The notes below the pieces were generated by a model. The model was not told the DNA's origin, did no database searches, and saw only the letters and a program-made list of their open reading frames with translations. This document shows, in pieces, positions 1 to 14,520 of a stretch of 64,000 bases of DNA (the stretch's first letter is position 1; each line of letters starts with the position of its first letter). The DNA is from Citrobacter amalonaticus (GTDB lineage Bacteria > Pseudomonadota > Gammaproteobacteria > Enterobacterales > Enterobacteriaceae), in contig JARDVN010000001.1 in assembly GCA_028994555.1 (NCBI GenBank), forward strand, positions 1,116,001-1,180,000, given 5' to 3'. A program made the translations under genes and the position numbers.

Positions 1-53
1 GCTCTGGAGAATCTTTGCATATCCGCCAGAATACGTTGACGTATTACAGACAT
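1..53 (-). CDS. Partial unidentified gene, N-terminus only
   Basis: An ATG at 53 opens a frame that runs off the left edge without a stop (17 codons: MSVIRQRILADMQRFSR). An AGGAAT ribosome-binding site lies a few bases upstream of the ATG. I do not recognise the protein. It is not the start of yicI, the gene expected beside yicH in E. coli. The frame is short, so it is supported only by the RBS spacing and its position after the yicH end. Confidence 0.35.
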   Translation of the reverse strand, partial: MSVIRQRILADMQRFSR

Positions 54-210
54 GGCTATTCCTTTATTTTATGTAGGGTGTTTGTAATTATTAAATAAAA
101 CTTCCAACGTAATCGTTATAACAACTCCCGGTGGGGATGAAAACCTGTTGCGGAAAATAGGCACAAATAACCGATAAATGAATACCTGTTTCGCTTTCAG
201 GCGTAGAAGC

Positions 211-234
211 CTCCCGGAATGAAGCATCCGGGAG
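211..234 (-). terminator. Stem-loop downstream of yicH
   Basis: An 8-bp inverted repeat (CTCCCGGA / TCCGGGAG) with an 8-base loop lies about 15 bases beyond the yicH stop codon. There is no clear U tract, so it may be a weak terminator or a REP-like hairpin protecting the mRNA end. Confidence 0.45.
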
Positions 235-247
235 TGGGAAGAGGTGA

Positions 248-1982
248 TTACGGCGTAACGGGAACGGGGGGATACTGGAGCAGGTTCGGTTGATGTTACT
301 TCGCCCGAGGTGACCACTCCGGCTTGCATGGTTTGCGTGACCTGCTGTTTATCCGCATTTATGGCGTGAAGCTGCCCATTCACCGTGGGTTTGAGGGGCG
401 CGTCAGCCTGCACTGTGCCGCTGGCGGTCAGCTGAATATTGCCGTCACCTGAAATCGGTAGCGCGGGCCAGCCCCACTGCTGCAGGACGTTCACCGGGAC
501 GCCGCGTCCATTCAGGCTAATCTGCGTCTGACGCAGCGGTAATTGCGACACGCTGGCGGTCGCTTCCAGAATCCCTCTTTCCGTAAAAGCGCTCAGTTCG
601 CTGATATTCACCGTGCTGGCATTGGCGGCTAAAGACAAAGAGGGGCGACGTACGTCGACGCGGTTGAAGGTGGCGGCGGCGGCATTCAGGGTCGCGTTTC
701 CGCTCCAGACACCCCATTTCTGGTTCTGCACTAACCCCAGATTGGCGCCATAGCCATCCAGCGCGGTCAACTGCCACGGGAACGTCGGGTCGATATCAAT
801 GACCAGATTGCGGCTGGCATTAAATTTCTTCAGCGTCAGGCTGTTGAGCCAGGCGGGCAGTGGCTGCATCCAGCGCTGTTTCCAGTTTTCCGGCAGGGTG
901 TACTCGATGCCCGCGATGGCCGCATCATCGAGGATTAAGGCTTTACCCTCGCGCAGCCAGTTGCCGGAGGTTCTGACCATGCCGCCCTCCCAGCGGGTGG
1001 TGAACTGGCGTAGCGCGATGCCTTGCGGTGAAAACTCGGCATTCAGAATAGGATCAAACAAGTGCAATGAGCCAAAAATGAACTCGCTGGCATTCATCGA
1101 CAATTTGCCTTCCTGCGTCTGCCAGTCGTCCTTGCTGAAGGTCAGGTTACGCAAGCTGAGATCCAGATCGGTGACCGCCCAGTCCGGGCCCTGTAGACGC
1201 GCGTCAGTGACCTCAAGGCGGTTAATCTGTAGCGACGGAATAGTGGTAAGCGGCGCGAAAAAGTCTCTCAGCGATTTATCGCTTTGCAATCGGATATCGT
1301 TCAGTCGCAGATTTTCAACCATCCAGCTACCGTCGGCATGGCGCTTTGCCACGCCGGTTAAAGCACCGCGCGCGATATCCGCGCCGATAGTGCTTAATGT
1401 CACCTGTTCGTTATCAATACTGCCTTCAATCAGGACGTTAGCGGCGGGAACATCGTTCAGTGTCAGTGAACCGGCGCTGAGTTGAATCTGGGCTTTACTA
1501 CCAAGCACTTTACCGGCTTCTGGCAGCCAGGGGATGATGCCGCCATTTACCCGCTGAGCGCTCAGATTCCACTCGCTGTCAGGGCTGTTAAACGCCATAT
1601 CCTGTAACTGCAGGCGATCGGCCTGGAAGGGTAACGGTGCTGTATGAGGGGAAATATTCAGGGTGCCGTTTTGTAGCAGGATCGTATCGACATATCGCGG
1701 ATGGGTCAGTTGGCGAGTGCTCAGGCCAATATCGACCGTTTTAGCCACAAGTGTTGCAGGTTGACCGTCGCGTCCAAAGGTGACGTTTTTCAGCAGGATA
1801 TGCGAAGGAGAAGAAAAACGATGGTCCATCGCCTCAAAAGACAACCGATACTCGCTGTGCTCAGATATCCAGGCACTGACGTGTTCTGCACCCCAGCGTG
1901 TTTGCAGCAGGAAATAGAGGCCGAGAATCACCACCAGAAGGGCATTCAGCACGTAGAGAATCAGCTTTCCAATAAATTTCAT
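248..1982 (-). CDS. yicH: AsmA-family inner membrane-anchored protein YicH
   Basis: YicH is an AsmA-family protein: one N-terminal membrane helix (about residues 5-26) followed by a large periplasmic beta-rich region. By family analogy it is thought to take part in envelope lipid homeostasis; the exact role is not established. The ATG at 1982 is chosen because it follows a GGA-type RBS and starts with MKFIGK, as in E. coli; an ATG 24 bases upstream lacks this support. A six-G run at 266-271 shifts the frame near the C-terminus. Removing one base gives a 577-residue protein ending at 248, close to the E. coli length. Uncorrected, the frame reads on to position 69 with unrelated residues. Confidence 0.88.
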
Positions 1983-2069
1983 GGTCTTCCATCCTGCGAA
2001 GGGCACATAGTTGAGTTATGCACGATTTACGCACAATCCTCAAGGCAGGAATCGTGAAAGAGTATGATA

Positions 2070-2096
2070 GCGACGGTGAAGTGGAATCACCGTCGC
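2070..2096 (-). terminator. Terminator of xanP
   Basis: A perfect 10-bp inverted repeat (GCGACGGTGA / TCACCGTCGC, 7-base loop) lies immediately after the xanP stop codon in the direction of xanP transcription. Confidence 0.65.
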
Positions 2097-2103
2097 GGAG
2101 CGT

Positions 2104-3495
2104 TTACTGTTTTTCAGGCGGGAAAATCAGGTTCAGTACGATAGCGGTGATACCGCCTGCAGCGATTCCGGAAGAGAGCAGATTTTTCACCCAGTCCGGC
2201 GCGAACTGCAGGATCAGCGGCTGTTGGGAGACGCCAAGACCGACGGCCAGCGACAGCGCAATAATCAAAATCGCACGACGGTTCAGCGGTTCGCGGGAAA
2301 CAATACGCACACCAGACGCCGCGATTGTCCCGAACATGACCAGCGTAGCTCCGCCGAGTACTGGCTCAGGAATATGCTGTACAAAGCCGCTCACCGCCGG
2401 GAACAGACCGAGCAGGATCAACATCAGCGCAACCACAAAACCAACGTAACGGCTGGCGACGCCGGTCAACTGAATGACCCCATTGTTCTGCCCGAAACAG
2501 GAGTTCGGGAAGGTATTAAAGACCGCAGAGACAAAAGAGTTCAGGCCGTTTGCCAGCACGCCGCCTTTCAGACGCTTCATGTACAGCGGGCCAGAGACGG
2601 GCTGTTCGGAGACATCGGACGTCGCAGTGATATCGCCGATGGTTTCCAGCGAGGTGATCATAAATACCAGCATCAGCGGCAGCAGCAGGTTCCAGTCAAT
2701 GCCCAACCCGTAATACAACGGTGTGGGCACCATGATCAGATCCCCGGAGGTTGGTGCGGTATTTTCCGGCAGCATGCCCATAAACCACGCCAGCGCGTAG
2801 CCTGCGGCCATCGCGATCACCAGAGAGGCCACGCGCAGGTACGGGTTGCGTTGCCGGTTGAGCAGAATGATCAGCAGCAGGACCACGCCCGCCAGCATCA
2901 GGTTTTTCGGCGCACCGAAGGTGTTGTCGCTCATTGCGGCGTAGCCGCCACCGATGGAGGTCAGGCCGACCTGAATCAGCGACAGGCCGATAATCATCAC
3001 CACTACGCCGGACACCAGCGGCGTAATGATACGACGGGCAAGATGCAGTACGCGGGAGATTACCATCTCCGTGCAACTCGCCAGCATCAGCGTGCCAAAC
3101 AACGCTGCCATCATGGTCGGGACATCTGCACCACCCGTTTTCAGCGCGGTACCGCCCATAATCAGCGGCGCGACAAAGTTAAAACTGGTGCCCTGAATCG
3201 ATAACAACCCTGAACCCACCGGACCCCATGCTTTAATTTGAATAATCGAGGCCACGCCGGAGGCAAACAGAGACATGCTGATAATGTGTTGCGTATCCTG
3301 AGCCGGTAACCCCAGCGCCTGACAGATGAGCAGCGCCGGCGTAATGACCGCAACGAACATTGCCAGCAGATGCTGACAGGCGGCAAACAGCGTTTGTGGA
3401 AGCGGCGGGCGATCTTCAAGACGATAAATCAGTTCGCTGTTTTGAGTCTGCGCAACCGGTTGCGCATTTTCCGACTCGAGGGTGTTAACAGACAT
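2104..3495 (-). CDS. xanP: Xanthine permease (NCS2 family)
   Basis: High-affinity proton-coupled xanthine transporter of the NCS2 (nucleobase-cation symporter 2) family in the inner membrane. The 463-residue protein has the usual length, many hydrophobic segments, and the conserved family stretches [14 protein letters not shown] near residue 100 and [11 protein letters not shown] near residue 285. The N-terminus is a hydrophilic tail of about 40 residues. It is transcribed divergently from gltS across a 229-bp intergenic region. Recognition rests on close similarity to E. coli XanP (formerly YicE) and on synteny with gltS and yicH. The paralogue XanQ is very similar, but gene order favours XanP. 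Confidence 0.93.
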   Translation of the reverse strand: MSVNTLESENAQPVAQTQNSELIYRLEDRPPLPQTLFAACQHLLAMFVAVITPALLICQALGLPAQDTQHIISMSLFASGVASIIQIKAWGPVGSGLLSIQGTSFNFVAPLIMGGTALKTGGADVPTMMAALFGTLMLASCTEMVISRVLHLARRIITPLVSGVVVMIIGLSLIQVGLTSIGGGYAAMSDNTFGAPKNLMLAGVVLLLIILLNRQRNPYLRVASLVIAMAAGYALAWFMGMLPENTAPTSGDLIMVPTPLYYGLGIDWNLLLPLMLVFMITSLETIGDITATSDVSEQPVSGPLYMKRLKGGVLANGLNSFVSAVFNTFPNSCFGQNNGVIQLTGVASRYVGFVVALMLILLGLFPAVSGFVQHIPEPVLGGATLVMFGTIAASGVRIVSREPLNRRAILIIALSLAVGLGVSQQPLILQFAPDWVKNLLSSGIAAGGITAIVLNLIFPPEKQ

Positions 3496-3724
3496 CAGTG
3501 ATAATCCCGTGGTGGCAAAGCGGGCATTTTATCTGACCAGATGGTAAAAGCAAACGTTTGCGAGTGGGTATTCTTAATATTTAAAATAGATAAAATCACA
3601 TTTTTATATAACTTTTCCCTTTTTTCTGCTTAAAATCCATGCCGAATTATCATTAAAAGCTAAAAATTTTCGCAGGAATAAGACATCGTGCGTAACTGAT
3701 TCAGACGTACTCAAGGAGCTTTGT

Positions 3725-4931
3725 ATGTTTCAACTCGATACCTTATCAACCCTCGTTGCCGCAACGCTGACGTTGCTGCTGGGGCGTAAACTGGTTCAGT
3801 CAGTCTCCTTTCTCAAGAAATACACGATTCCAGAACCGGTTGCCGGTGGGTTGCTGGTCGCGCTGGCCCTGTTAGTGCTGAAAAAGAGCATGGGCTGGGA
3901 AGTGAATTTCGATATGACGTTGCGCGACCCGCTGATGTTAGCGTTTTTCGCAACCATCGGTTTAAATGCCAACATCGCCAGCCTGCGGGCTGGCGGTCGC
4001 GTGGTGGGGATTTTTCTGATCGTCGTGGTGGGATTGCTGCTGATGCAAAACGCTATCGGCATTGGGATGGCCAGCCTGCTGGGACTCGATCCACTGATGG
4101 GGCTAATTGCCGGTTCGATTACGCTCTCCGGGGGCCACGGTACTGGCGCCGCCTGGAGTAAGTTGTTTATCGAACGTTACGGCTTTACTAACGCAACGGA
4201 AGTGGCGATGGCGTGCGCCACCTTCGGTCTGGTTCTTGGTGGACTGATTGGTGGACCTGTAGCGCGTTATCTGGTCAAACATTCCACTACGCCGGACGGT
4301 ATTCCGGACGATCTGGAAGTGCCGACAGCGTTTGAGAAACCGGACGTCGGGCGCATGATCACCTCTCTGGTACTGATCGAAACCATTGCGCTTATTGCTA
4401 TCTGTCTGACGGTAGGCCGGATTGTTGCGCAATTGCTGGCAGGAACGGTATTTGAGCTGCCCACGTTTGTCTGCGTGTTGTTTGTCGGCGTGATTGTCAG
4501 TAACGGACTGGCGCTGGTAGGTTTTTATCGCGTGTTTGAGCGTGCAGTCTCTGTTCTCGGGAACGTCAGCCTGTCGCTGTTTCTGGCCATGGCGTTGATG
4601 AGCCTGAAGCTGTGGGAACTGGCGTCCCTGGCGCTGCCGATGCTGGCGATCCTCGTTGTACAGTCCATTTTTATGGCGCTGTATGCGATATTTGTCACCT
4701 GGCGAATGATGGGCAAAAATTACGATGCAGCCGTGCTGGCGGCGGGACACTGTGGTTTTGGCCTGGGGGCGACGCCAACCGCGATTGCCAATATGCAGGC
4801 GATTACCGAACGTTTTGGTCCCTCCCATATGGCGTTTCTGGTGGTACCGATGGTGGGGGGCGTTCTTTATCGACATCGTCAACGCACTGGTGATTAAGCT
4901 GTATTTGCTGTTGCCTATTTTTGCGCAATAA
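3725..4931 (+). CDS. gltS: Sodium/glutamate symporter GltS
   Basis: Sodium-dependent glutamate carrier of the inner membrane (ESS family). The protein is almost wholly hydrophobic, with the two conserved glycine-rich loops, LSGGHGTGAAWS near residue 137 and GHCGFGLGATPTAIAN near residue 340, which line the substrate path in this family. The ATG at 3725 follows a clear AAGGAG RBS. A six-G run at 4855-4860 shifts the frame 23 codons before the end. Removing one base gives 401 residues, the E. coli length, ending IKLYLLLPIFAQ. It converges with recG over a shared terminator. Confidence 0.93.
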
Positions 4932-4935
4932 CGAG

Positions 4936-4967
4936 AAGGTGCGGTGGTGATGAACCACCGCGCTTTT
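4936..4967. terminator. Bidirectional terminator between gltS and recG
   Basis: GCGGTGGT / ACCACCGC forms an 8-bp perfect stem (4941-4948 with 4954-4961) with a 5-base loop. It is followed by CTTTTG on the plus strand and flanked by the convergent gltS and recG stops. Confidence 0.7.
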
Positions 4968-4976
4968 GCATCGCCA

Positions 4977-7059
4977 TCAGGCGTTAGAATAGCGTTCTGT
5001 TTCCGGCATCCAGCGTTCGATTAACGCTTTTGCCTGTTGTGGATAACGTTCATGAATGTGACGTGCAATACGCTGAACTTCCGGAATAATAGCTTGATCG
5101 CGCAGTAAATCCGCGACTTTAAATTCTGCATTACCTGTCTGCCGCGTTCCCAGCAACTCACCCGGCCCACGAATTTCGAGATCTTTTTTGCGCAATCACA
5201 AAGCCATCGCTGCTGTCGCGCAGTACCTGCAATCGCTTCTGCGCCGTTTTCGATAATGGCGATTTGTAGAGCAGGACGCAGTGCGAGGCTACCGCGCCAC
5301 GCCCGACGCGCCCACGCAACTGGTGTAACTGTGCTAATCCAAGACGCTCCGGATTTTCGATGATCATCAGGCTGGCATTCGGCACATCTACGCCGACTTC
5401 AATTACCGTGGTGGCGACCAGCAGGTGCAGTTCGCCCTGTTTAAACGCCGCCATCACCGCCTGTTTTTCCGCCGGCTTCATGCGTCCGTGGACCAGACCC
5501 ACATTCAGTTCTGGTAGCGCGAGTTTTAATTCTTCCCATGTCGCCTCGGCGGCCTGCGCTTCTAACAAATCAGATTCTTCAATCAGCGTACAGACCCAGT
5601 AGGCCTGGCGACCTTCCTGCGTACAGGCGTTGCGCACGCGGTCAATAATATCGCTGCGACGTGTATCCGGAATAGCAACCGTTGTGACGGGCGTACGCCC
5701 GGGCGGTAACTCGTCAATGACAGAGGTATCGAGATCTGCGTAGGCGGTCATCGCCAGCGTACGCGGGATAGGGGTCGCGGTCATAATGAGCTGATGCGGG
5801 TGAAAACCCTGCTGCTGGCCTTTCTCCCAAAGCGCGAGGCGCTGATGCACGCCGAAACGGTGCTGTTCGTCGATGATCACCAGTGCAAGACCGTTGAACT
5901 GCACTTGTTCCTGGAAGATCGCGTGCGTTCCCACGACCATCTGCACCTGCCCGCTGGCGATTGCATCTTGTTGCGCCTGACGCGCTTTGCCTTTTTGTTT
6001 ACCCGCCAGCCAGCCGACTTCGACGCCCAGCGGAGCAAACCAGTTGCGGAAGTTGTTGGCATGCTGCTCCGCCAGTAGCTCGGTCGGGGCCATCAGTGCG
6101 ACCTGTTTACCGTGCGCAATCGCCCGCAGGGCCGCCAGCGCGGCAACCAGCGTTTTACCAGAGCCGACATCGCCCTGCACCAGGCGCATCATTGGGATAT
6201 CGAGCGCCATATCATGCTCGATTTCCGCCACCACGCGGGCCTGCGCGCCGGTTGGCTTGAAGGGCAGAGAGGCTAACAGTTGGTCTTTCAGCGTGTCGTT
6301 AGCGCTCAGTGGTTGGGCATGAAAACGCTGTGCGCCTGCACGAAGCGCCAGCATACTCAGGTTATGCGCCAGTAACTCTTCCAGGATCAGACGACGTTGC
6401 GCCGGATGCTGGCCAGTCTCCAGATCGCTTAACTGGAGCGTCGGCGGTGGGCGATGCAGCGTACGAAGCGCTTCGGGCAGACTGAGCATACCCTGTAATA
6501 ACTCAGGTGGCAGAAGTTCGGCAATGGCGCAGGTATCCAGCAGGTCTAACGCCTGATCGGTGAGCTTACGTAACGTGGCCTGTTTTACCCCTTCAGTTGT
6601 GGGATAAACCGGGGTGAGGGTCTCCTGCAGCGCTGGTGTACTGAGATCGCCCTGGACACGGTATTCCGGGTGGATCATCTCTGCGCCGTACTTCCCACGC
6701 TTCGCTTCGCCATAAGCCAGTACGCGTCGTCCGGTTGCGAGGCTGTTCTTCATCGCCGCGCTAAAGTTGAAAAAGCGCATTGTCAGAATGCCGGAACCGT
6801 CGCTGATCTGACAGGTCATCATCCGGCGACCGCCGAAGGTGATATTGCAGTTCAGCACTTCCCCTTCGACGGTGGCGTAAACGCCCGGCAGCAGTTCACC
6901 AATGGGATAAAGTTGGGTGCGGTCTTCATAACGCAAAGGAAGGTGTAACAGCAGGTCCTGCACGGTGTGCAGACCAATTTTCGCCAGTTTGCTGCTTTGC
7001 GCTGCGCCAACGCCCGTTAGTGAACTGAGCGGGACCGCATCTAACAGGCGCCCACTCAT
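4977..7059 (-). CDS. recG: ATP-dependent DNA helicase RecG
   Basis: RecG is a superfamily 2 helicase that remodels stalled replication forks, D-loops and R-loops. The N-terminal wedge/OB domain is followed by the helicase motifs: Walker A (GDVGSGKT, about residue 295), DEQH Walker B (about 395), TATPIPRT, and QLRGRVGR in the C-terminal half. A six-T run at 5184-5189 breaks the frame at VIAQKDLEIRG, so two overlapping frames carry the N-terminal 90% and the C-terminal 10%. Removing one base gives 693 residues, exactly the E. coli length. It is the last gene of gmk-rpoZ-spoT-trmH-recG and starts 3 bases after the trmH stop. Confidence 0.94.
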
Positions 7060-7062
7060 GAT

Positions 7063-7752
7063 TTACTTCGCCGCCTGCATAGTGGACCACCAGGCATCAT
7101 CGGCTTCAATGGCGCCCTGCTGATTGACGTGCGGATAGGGCAGCCCTTTGCGCCTGGCGACTTTCGCCAGCACCGGATAGCCGCCTTCAAACAACAGGCG
7201 CTGCTGTTCCTCTTCCGGCAACATGCTGTTTTCACGCAGGTACATTCCGGCGTTCTGCCGCTGGCGCTGCGCTTCGTAAAGGATTAACGCAGAAGCGACG
7301 GAAACGTTAAGTGACTGAACCATACCCGTCATCGGGATGATAATGTCCTGGTCTGCCAGTGTTAACGCTTCCTGGGTAATGCCGGTTTTTTCCTGACCCA
7401 TCAGAATACAGGTCGGACGCGTGTAATCGATTTCGCGGAAATCGACAGCATTGTCAGAGAGGTGGGTTGCCAGAACTTGCATGCCCCGATCTTTTAGACG
7501 CGCGACGGCATCGCCAATTGTGCGGTGGGTTTTCACCTGCACCCAACTGTTGCTGCCCGCCGCCGCCGAGGCCATGGTGCGCATACGGCTGCCAGGCCAG
7601 ACGGCGTGGACTTCGTGGACACCAACGGCATCTGCGGTACGAATGATCGCAGAAACGTTATGAGGTTTATGGACCTGCTCCATGCAGACGGTCAGGTCCG
7701 GCTGGCGCCTGGCGAGCATCTCGCAGATTCGCGCATAACGCTGTGCATTCAT
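7063..7752 (-). CDS. trmH: tRNA (guanosine-18-2'-O)-methyltransferase
   Basis: SPOUT-class (SpoU) methyltransferase that 2'-O-methylates G18 in the D-loop of tRNAs using S-adenosylmethionine. It is 229 residues long, as in E. coli. The C-terminal trefoil-knot signatures are visible: an N-H-K-P-H-N-V-SAIIRTADAVG region near residue 30, ILMGQEKTGIT near 137, and IPMTGMVQSLNVSVASAL near 158. It lies between spoT and recG with intergenic gaps of only a few bases, so it is cotranscribed with both. It is distinct from trmL, a second SPOUT enzyme at 49.3 kb. Confidence 0.94.
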   Translation of the reverse strand: MNAQRYARICEMLARRQPDLTVCMEQVHKPHNVSAIIRTADAVGVHEVHAVWPGSRMRTMASAAAGSNSWVQVKTHRTIGDAVARLKDRGMQVLATHLSDNAVDFREIDYTRPTCILMGQEKTGITQEALTLADQDIIIPMTGMVQSLNVSVASALILYEAQRQRQNAGMYLRENSMLPEEEQQRLLFEGGYPVLAKVARRKGLPYPHVNQQGAIEADDAWWSTMQAAK

Positions 7753-7756
7753 TTGA

Positions 7757-9869
7757 CTAGTTTCGGTTACGGGTGACTTTTATCACGTCTGGCATCACGC
7801 GGATCTTGCGCATAATATTCGCCAGATGGACGCGGTCGCGCGCGGTAAGGCGAATAAAGGCGCTGTAGACGCGACCATCTTTCTCTTCAGTATTCAGGCT
7901 CTGAATATTCGAGGTGGTGGTATTGATCGCCGCCGTCAGGTTAGCCAGTGCGCCCTGGTGGTTAAACATATCCACTTTGATTTCGGTGATGAATTCCTGC
8001 TCCGTCTCTTTATCCCATTCTACCGCCATAAATTTCTCTGGCTCTTTCTGGTAACCACGGATGTTACGGCAGGATTCATGGTGGATAACCAGACCTTTAC
8101 CCGGGCTGACATGGGCAATGATCGGATCGCCAGGAATCGGACGACAGCACTTGGCAAAAGTAATCAGCACGCCATCTGCGCCTTTAATGGGCAAATGACC
8201 GTGGCCTGGCACCGCCGGTTGGATAGCGGAGGCATCACCCTGCTGCAGATTTTTTGCTACCACCACGCTCATGGCGTTGCCGAGGCCGATTTCAGCCAGC
8301 AGGTCGTCAAGCGTAGCGAGCTTCATGCGTTCAAGTTCACGCTGAATGCTCTCTTGCGGGATTTCGGCCAGCTTACGGCTGCCGCCCAGTGCATGGTTGA
8401 GCAGGCGACGCCCCAGGCTGACGGAATCATCACGCTTGAGGTTCTTCAACAACTGACGAATCTTGGCGCGCGCTTTGGAGCTCACGACAAAGTTGAGCCA
8501 GGCCGCGTTCGGGCGAGCGCCTGGCGCGGTAATGATTTCGACCGTCTGGCCGCTGGTCAGGGGCTGTGACAGCGGATAGGGCTGTCTGTCGACGCGTGCG
8601 CCGACGCAGGCATGACCGATATCGGTATGCACCGCATAAGCAAAGTCGACAGGAGTGGCACCGGCAGGCAGTTCGACAATGCGCCCTTCCGGTGTGAAAA
8701 CGTAAATCTCATCCGGGAACAGATCGGATTTTACGCTCTCGATAAATTCAAACGAGCTGCCCGCACTTTGTTGCAGTTCGAGCAGACTTTGCATCCAGCG
8801 CTGTGCGCGGATCTGTGCGGTTGTGCTGGTTTCACCGTGCTCTTTATAAGCCCAGTGCGCCGCGACCCCCCATTTCCGCCATCTGATCCATATCTTCGGT
8901 ACGGATCTGAACTTCCACTGGCACGCCGTGCGGACCAATCATCGACGTGTGCAAAGATTGATAGCCGTTCGCTTTCGGAATGGCGATGTAATCTTTAACC
9001 CGTCCAGGACGTGGCTTATAGAGGCTGTGCATCTGGCCAAGCACGCGATAGCAGGTGTCGGAGTCATGGACGATAACGCGGAACGCGTAAATATCCATGA
9101 TCGAGTGAAAGCGTTGTTCTTTCAGCACCATCTTGCAATAGATGGAATAGAGATGTTTCTCGCGACCACTGACGCGACACGGAATGCCGGCTTCTTGCAG
9201 ACGCCCTTCGATTTCAGAGAGGATTTTTTGGATCATCTCTTTACGGTTGCCGCGTGCAGCTTTAACTACCTCTTTGATCACACGATAGCGGTTCGGGTAC
9301 AACGCCTCAAAACCCAGTTCTTCGAGCTCGGTTTTAATGTGATGAATACCTAAACGGTGTGCCAGCGGGCTATAGATTTCGAGGGTTTCACGGGCGATGC
9401 GGCGACGTTTATCCGGGCGTAGTGAGCCCAGCGTGCGCATGTTATGGGTGCGGTCAGCAAGTTTGATGAGAATGACGCGGATATCCTGCACCATCGCCAT
9501 AATCATCTTGCGGAAGTTTTCGGCCTGCGCCTCTTTCTTATCGCGGAACTTGAGTTTATCAAGCTTCGATACCCCTTCTACCAGTTCAGCCACACTTTTA
9601 CCAAAAAGCTGCTCCATGTCCTGGTAGGTGGCGGGAGTATCTTCGATCACGTCATGCAGCAGTGCAGCCATCAACGTTTCATAGTCGAGTTTCATCTCGG
9701 CAAGAATGCAGGCTACCGCAACAGGGTGCGTGATATAAGGTTCACCGCTTGAACGTGTCTGGCCCTCGTGAGCGTCACGTGCAACGAGATACGCCTGCCG
9801 CAGACGTTTGATTTGGTCTTCCGGCAGGTAGTTTTGAATCAGCTGATTCAGGCTTTCAAACAGATACAA
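7757..9869 (-). CDS. spoT: Bifunctional (p)ppGpp synthase/hydrolase SpoT
   Basis: SpoT degrades and weakly makes the alarmone (p)ppGpp in response to carbon, fatty-acid and iron limitation. Domains in order: HD hydrolase with LLHDVIEDT at about residues 71-78, the RelA/SpoT synthetase region (about 200-320), the TGS domain (VFTPEGRIVELPAGATPVDFAY, about 390), and a C-terminal ACT domain. A six-C run at 8866-8871 splits the frame just after EDMDQMAEMG. Removing one base gives 703 residues, matching the family. Since relA+ cells do not tolerate loss of SpoT hydrolase, a real frameshift is unlikely. It is the third gene of the gmk-rpoZ-spoT-trmH-recG operon. Confidence 0.94.
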
Positions 9870-9887
9870 GGGCGACCCGCTTTGTGA

Positions 9888-10163
9888 TTAACGACGACCT
9901 TCAGCAATGGCGGTTACGGCTTGTAATTCAGCGGATTCCTGCTCTTGCTGTTCCTGACGCTCACGGACATCGAGGATCTGGTTGTTAATCAGACCTTCTT
10001 CGATTTCGCGCAGCGCGATTACGGTAGTTTTATCGTTTTCTTCCGGTACGAGCGGATCCTTTCCGCCTACCTGCATCTGACGAGCGCGACGCGCGGCGAC
10101 CAGTACCAGGTCAAAACGGTTACCAATTTTCTCTACAGCGTCCTGAACAGTTACGCGTGCCAT
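9888..10163 (-). CDS. rpoZ: RNA polymerase omega subunit
   Basis: The omega subunit (91 residues) helps beta' fold and forms part of the ppGpp site on RNA polymerase. The start [20 protein letters not shown] and the central RARQMQ region are characteristic. Its position between gmk and spoT, 18 bases ahead of spoT, is the standard gamma-proteobacterial arrangement and links alarmone metabolism with its polymerase target. Confidence 0.96.
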   Translation of the reverse strand: MARVTVQDAVEKIGNRFDLVLVAARRARQMQVGGKDPLVPEENDKTTVIALREIEEGLINNQILDVRERQEQQEQESAELQAVTAIAEGRR

Positions 10164-10217
10164 ACTTAAAATGCTCCACAGGTGAAGAAATGACTGGGCA
10201 TGATACTGAAACTGGGT

Positions 10218-10934
<717 letters not shown>

Positions 10935-11099
10935 TTACGCCAGATTATTGCTTTTTTGCGTGCCTGTTTCCTGATTTACGCAACATTCTCTGCAAATGAA
11001 TGGAATCACTGGAAGCGTGTACGCAATCTTAACTTTTGTCGCTCGGCGACGGCCATGCAACGCGCTATATCTGCCTGAAAACGTACAGCGGAGGTGGTG

Positions 11100-13400
<2,301 letters not shown>

Positions 13401-13656
13401 GACTCCCCCCCAGTATTTAGGGGACACAGGGTAACGACTTGCGCTCGTCGTCACGATTGAGATTTTCTAAGGTGAGACGTTTTTGATAACTTCAGTTAAT
13501 GCGAAATTCCTGTTGTTCTGAAGTAGTATGCGGTTTGAGGATTTTTCATTCAGAAAAATAGATGAAAAAAACTAAACTGAAGCCAGACATTAGTCAGCGT
13601 AATAGGTGGATAAACGTAGCACCGCCTTTGGCTGACGGGCTACGCGGATAGACACT

Positions 13657-14520
13657 TTATTCGATGTTCTGAATCTGCTCGCGCATCTGCTCGATCAAAA
13701 CTTTCAGTTCGATGGCGGAATTCGTCACTTCAGCATTAATGGATTTCGACGCCAGTGTATTCGACTCACGGTTGAATTCCTGCATCATGAAGTCCAGACG
13801 GCGACCCACCGCCTCTTTTTTCTTCAGGATGTTGTAAGTTTCTTTGACGTGGGCTTCCAGGCGATCCAGTTCTTCTGCCACATCAATACGCTGTGCCATC
13901 AGGACCAGCTCTTGCTCCAGACGGTTATTCTCTAACTGGACCTGGGCGTCTTCGAGCTTAGCGACCAGACGTTCGCGCTGCCATTGCAGAATTTCGGGCA
14001 TATGTGCCCGGACTTTAACCACTTCAGCGCTTACGCCTTCCAGACGCTGCTCGATCAGCGCTTTTAGTGCCTGACCTTCCGTTTCGCGGGCAACGATGAA
14101 ATCGTCAAGCGTGCCGTCAAGTGCAGTCAGAATTTCTGCGGCAATGGCATCCAGGTCCTGTTCCTGTGCCGCCATTACGCCTGGCCAGCGCAGGATATCG
14201 ACCGGATTGATTTCCCCTTCATCACTCTGCATCTTGACCCAGTTGGCTGCGTTCACGAGTTGTTTTGCCAGCTTTTCATTCAGGATGAGCTCGCCCTGCG
14301 CGCTGGCATCCGGTTCAAAGCGCAGCATACACTCGACTTTACCGCGCGTCAGACGAGTACGAATACGTTCACGAACAACAGGTTCAAGACTACGGAACTG
14401 TTCCGGCAGACGAAAGTAAGTTTCCAGATAACGCTGGTTTACCGAGCGCATTTCCCAGGTGGCGCTACCCCATTCACCCTTGATTTCACGCCGGGCGTAG
14501 GCGGTCATACTGCGGATCAT
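13657..14520 (-). CDS. yicC: YicC-family endoribonuclease
   Basis: A 287-residue protein of the YicC family, whose members have been described as endoribonucleases and as modulators of small-RNA decay in E. coli. The conserved start MIRSMTAYARRE, the segment MRSVNQRYLETYFRLPE near residue 24 and the C-terminal GRRLDFMMQEFNRESNTL are present. It is divergent from rph, with 125 bases between the starts. Length and synteny agree fully with E. coli. Confidence 0.92.
   Translation of the reverse strand: MIRSMTAYARREIKGEWGSATWEMRSVNQRYLETYFRLPEQFRSLEPVVRERIRTRLTRGKVECMLRFEPDASAQGELILNEKLAKQLVNAANWVKMQSDEGEINPVDILRWPGVMAAQEQDLDAIAAEILTALDGTLDDFIVARETEGQALKALIEQRLEGVSAEVVKVRAHMPEILQWQRERLVAKLEDAQVQLENNRLEQELVLMAQRIDVAEELDRLEAHVKETYNILKKKEAVGRRLDFMMQEFNRESNTLASKSINAEVTNSAIELKVLIEQMREQIQNIE

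Noticed and set aside
69..247. C-terminal extension of YicH to position 69
   Set aside because: The residues arise from the frame shift at the G6 run (266-271) and are unlike any family member. The corrected frame stops at 248.
1983..2006. Upstream ATG as the yicH start
   Set aside because: It adds an unconserved octapeptide before MKFIGK. The ATG at 1982 has the better RBS and matches E. coli.
2224..3204. Open frame of 326 codons on the plus strand opposite xanP
   Set aside because: The product is dominated by Q, H, R and D, typical of a shadow of a hydrophobic membrane protein gene on the other strand.
4103..4882. Open frame of 259 codons on the minus strand opposite gltS
   Set aside because: Shadow frame opposite a membrane protein gene, with low-complexity Q/R/H-rich composition.
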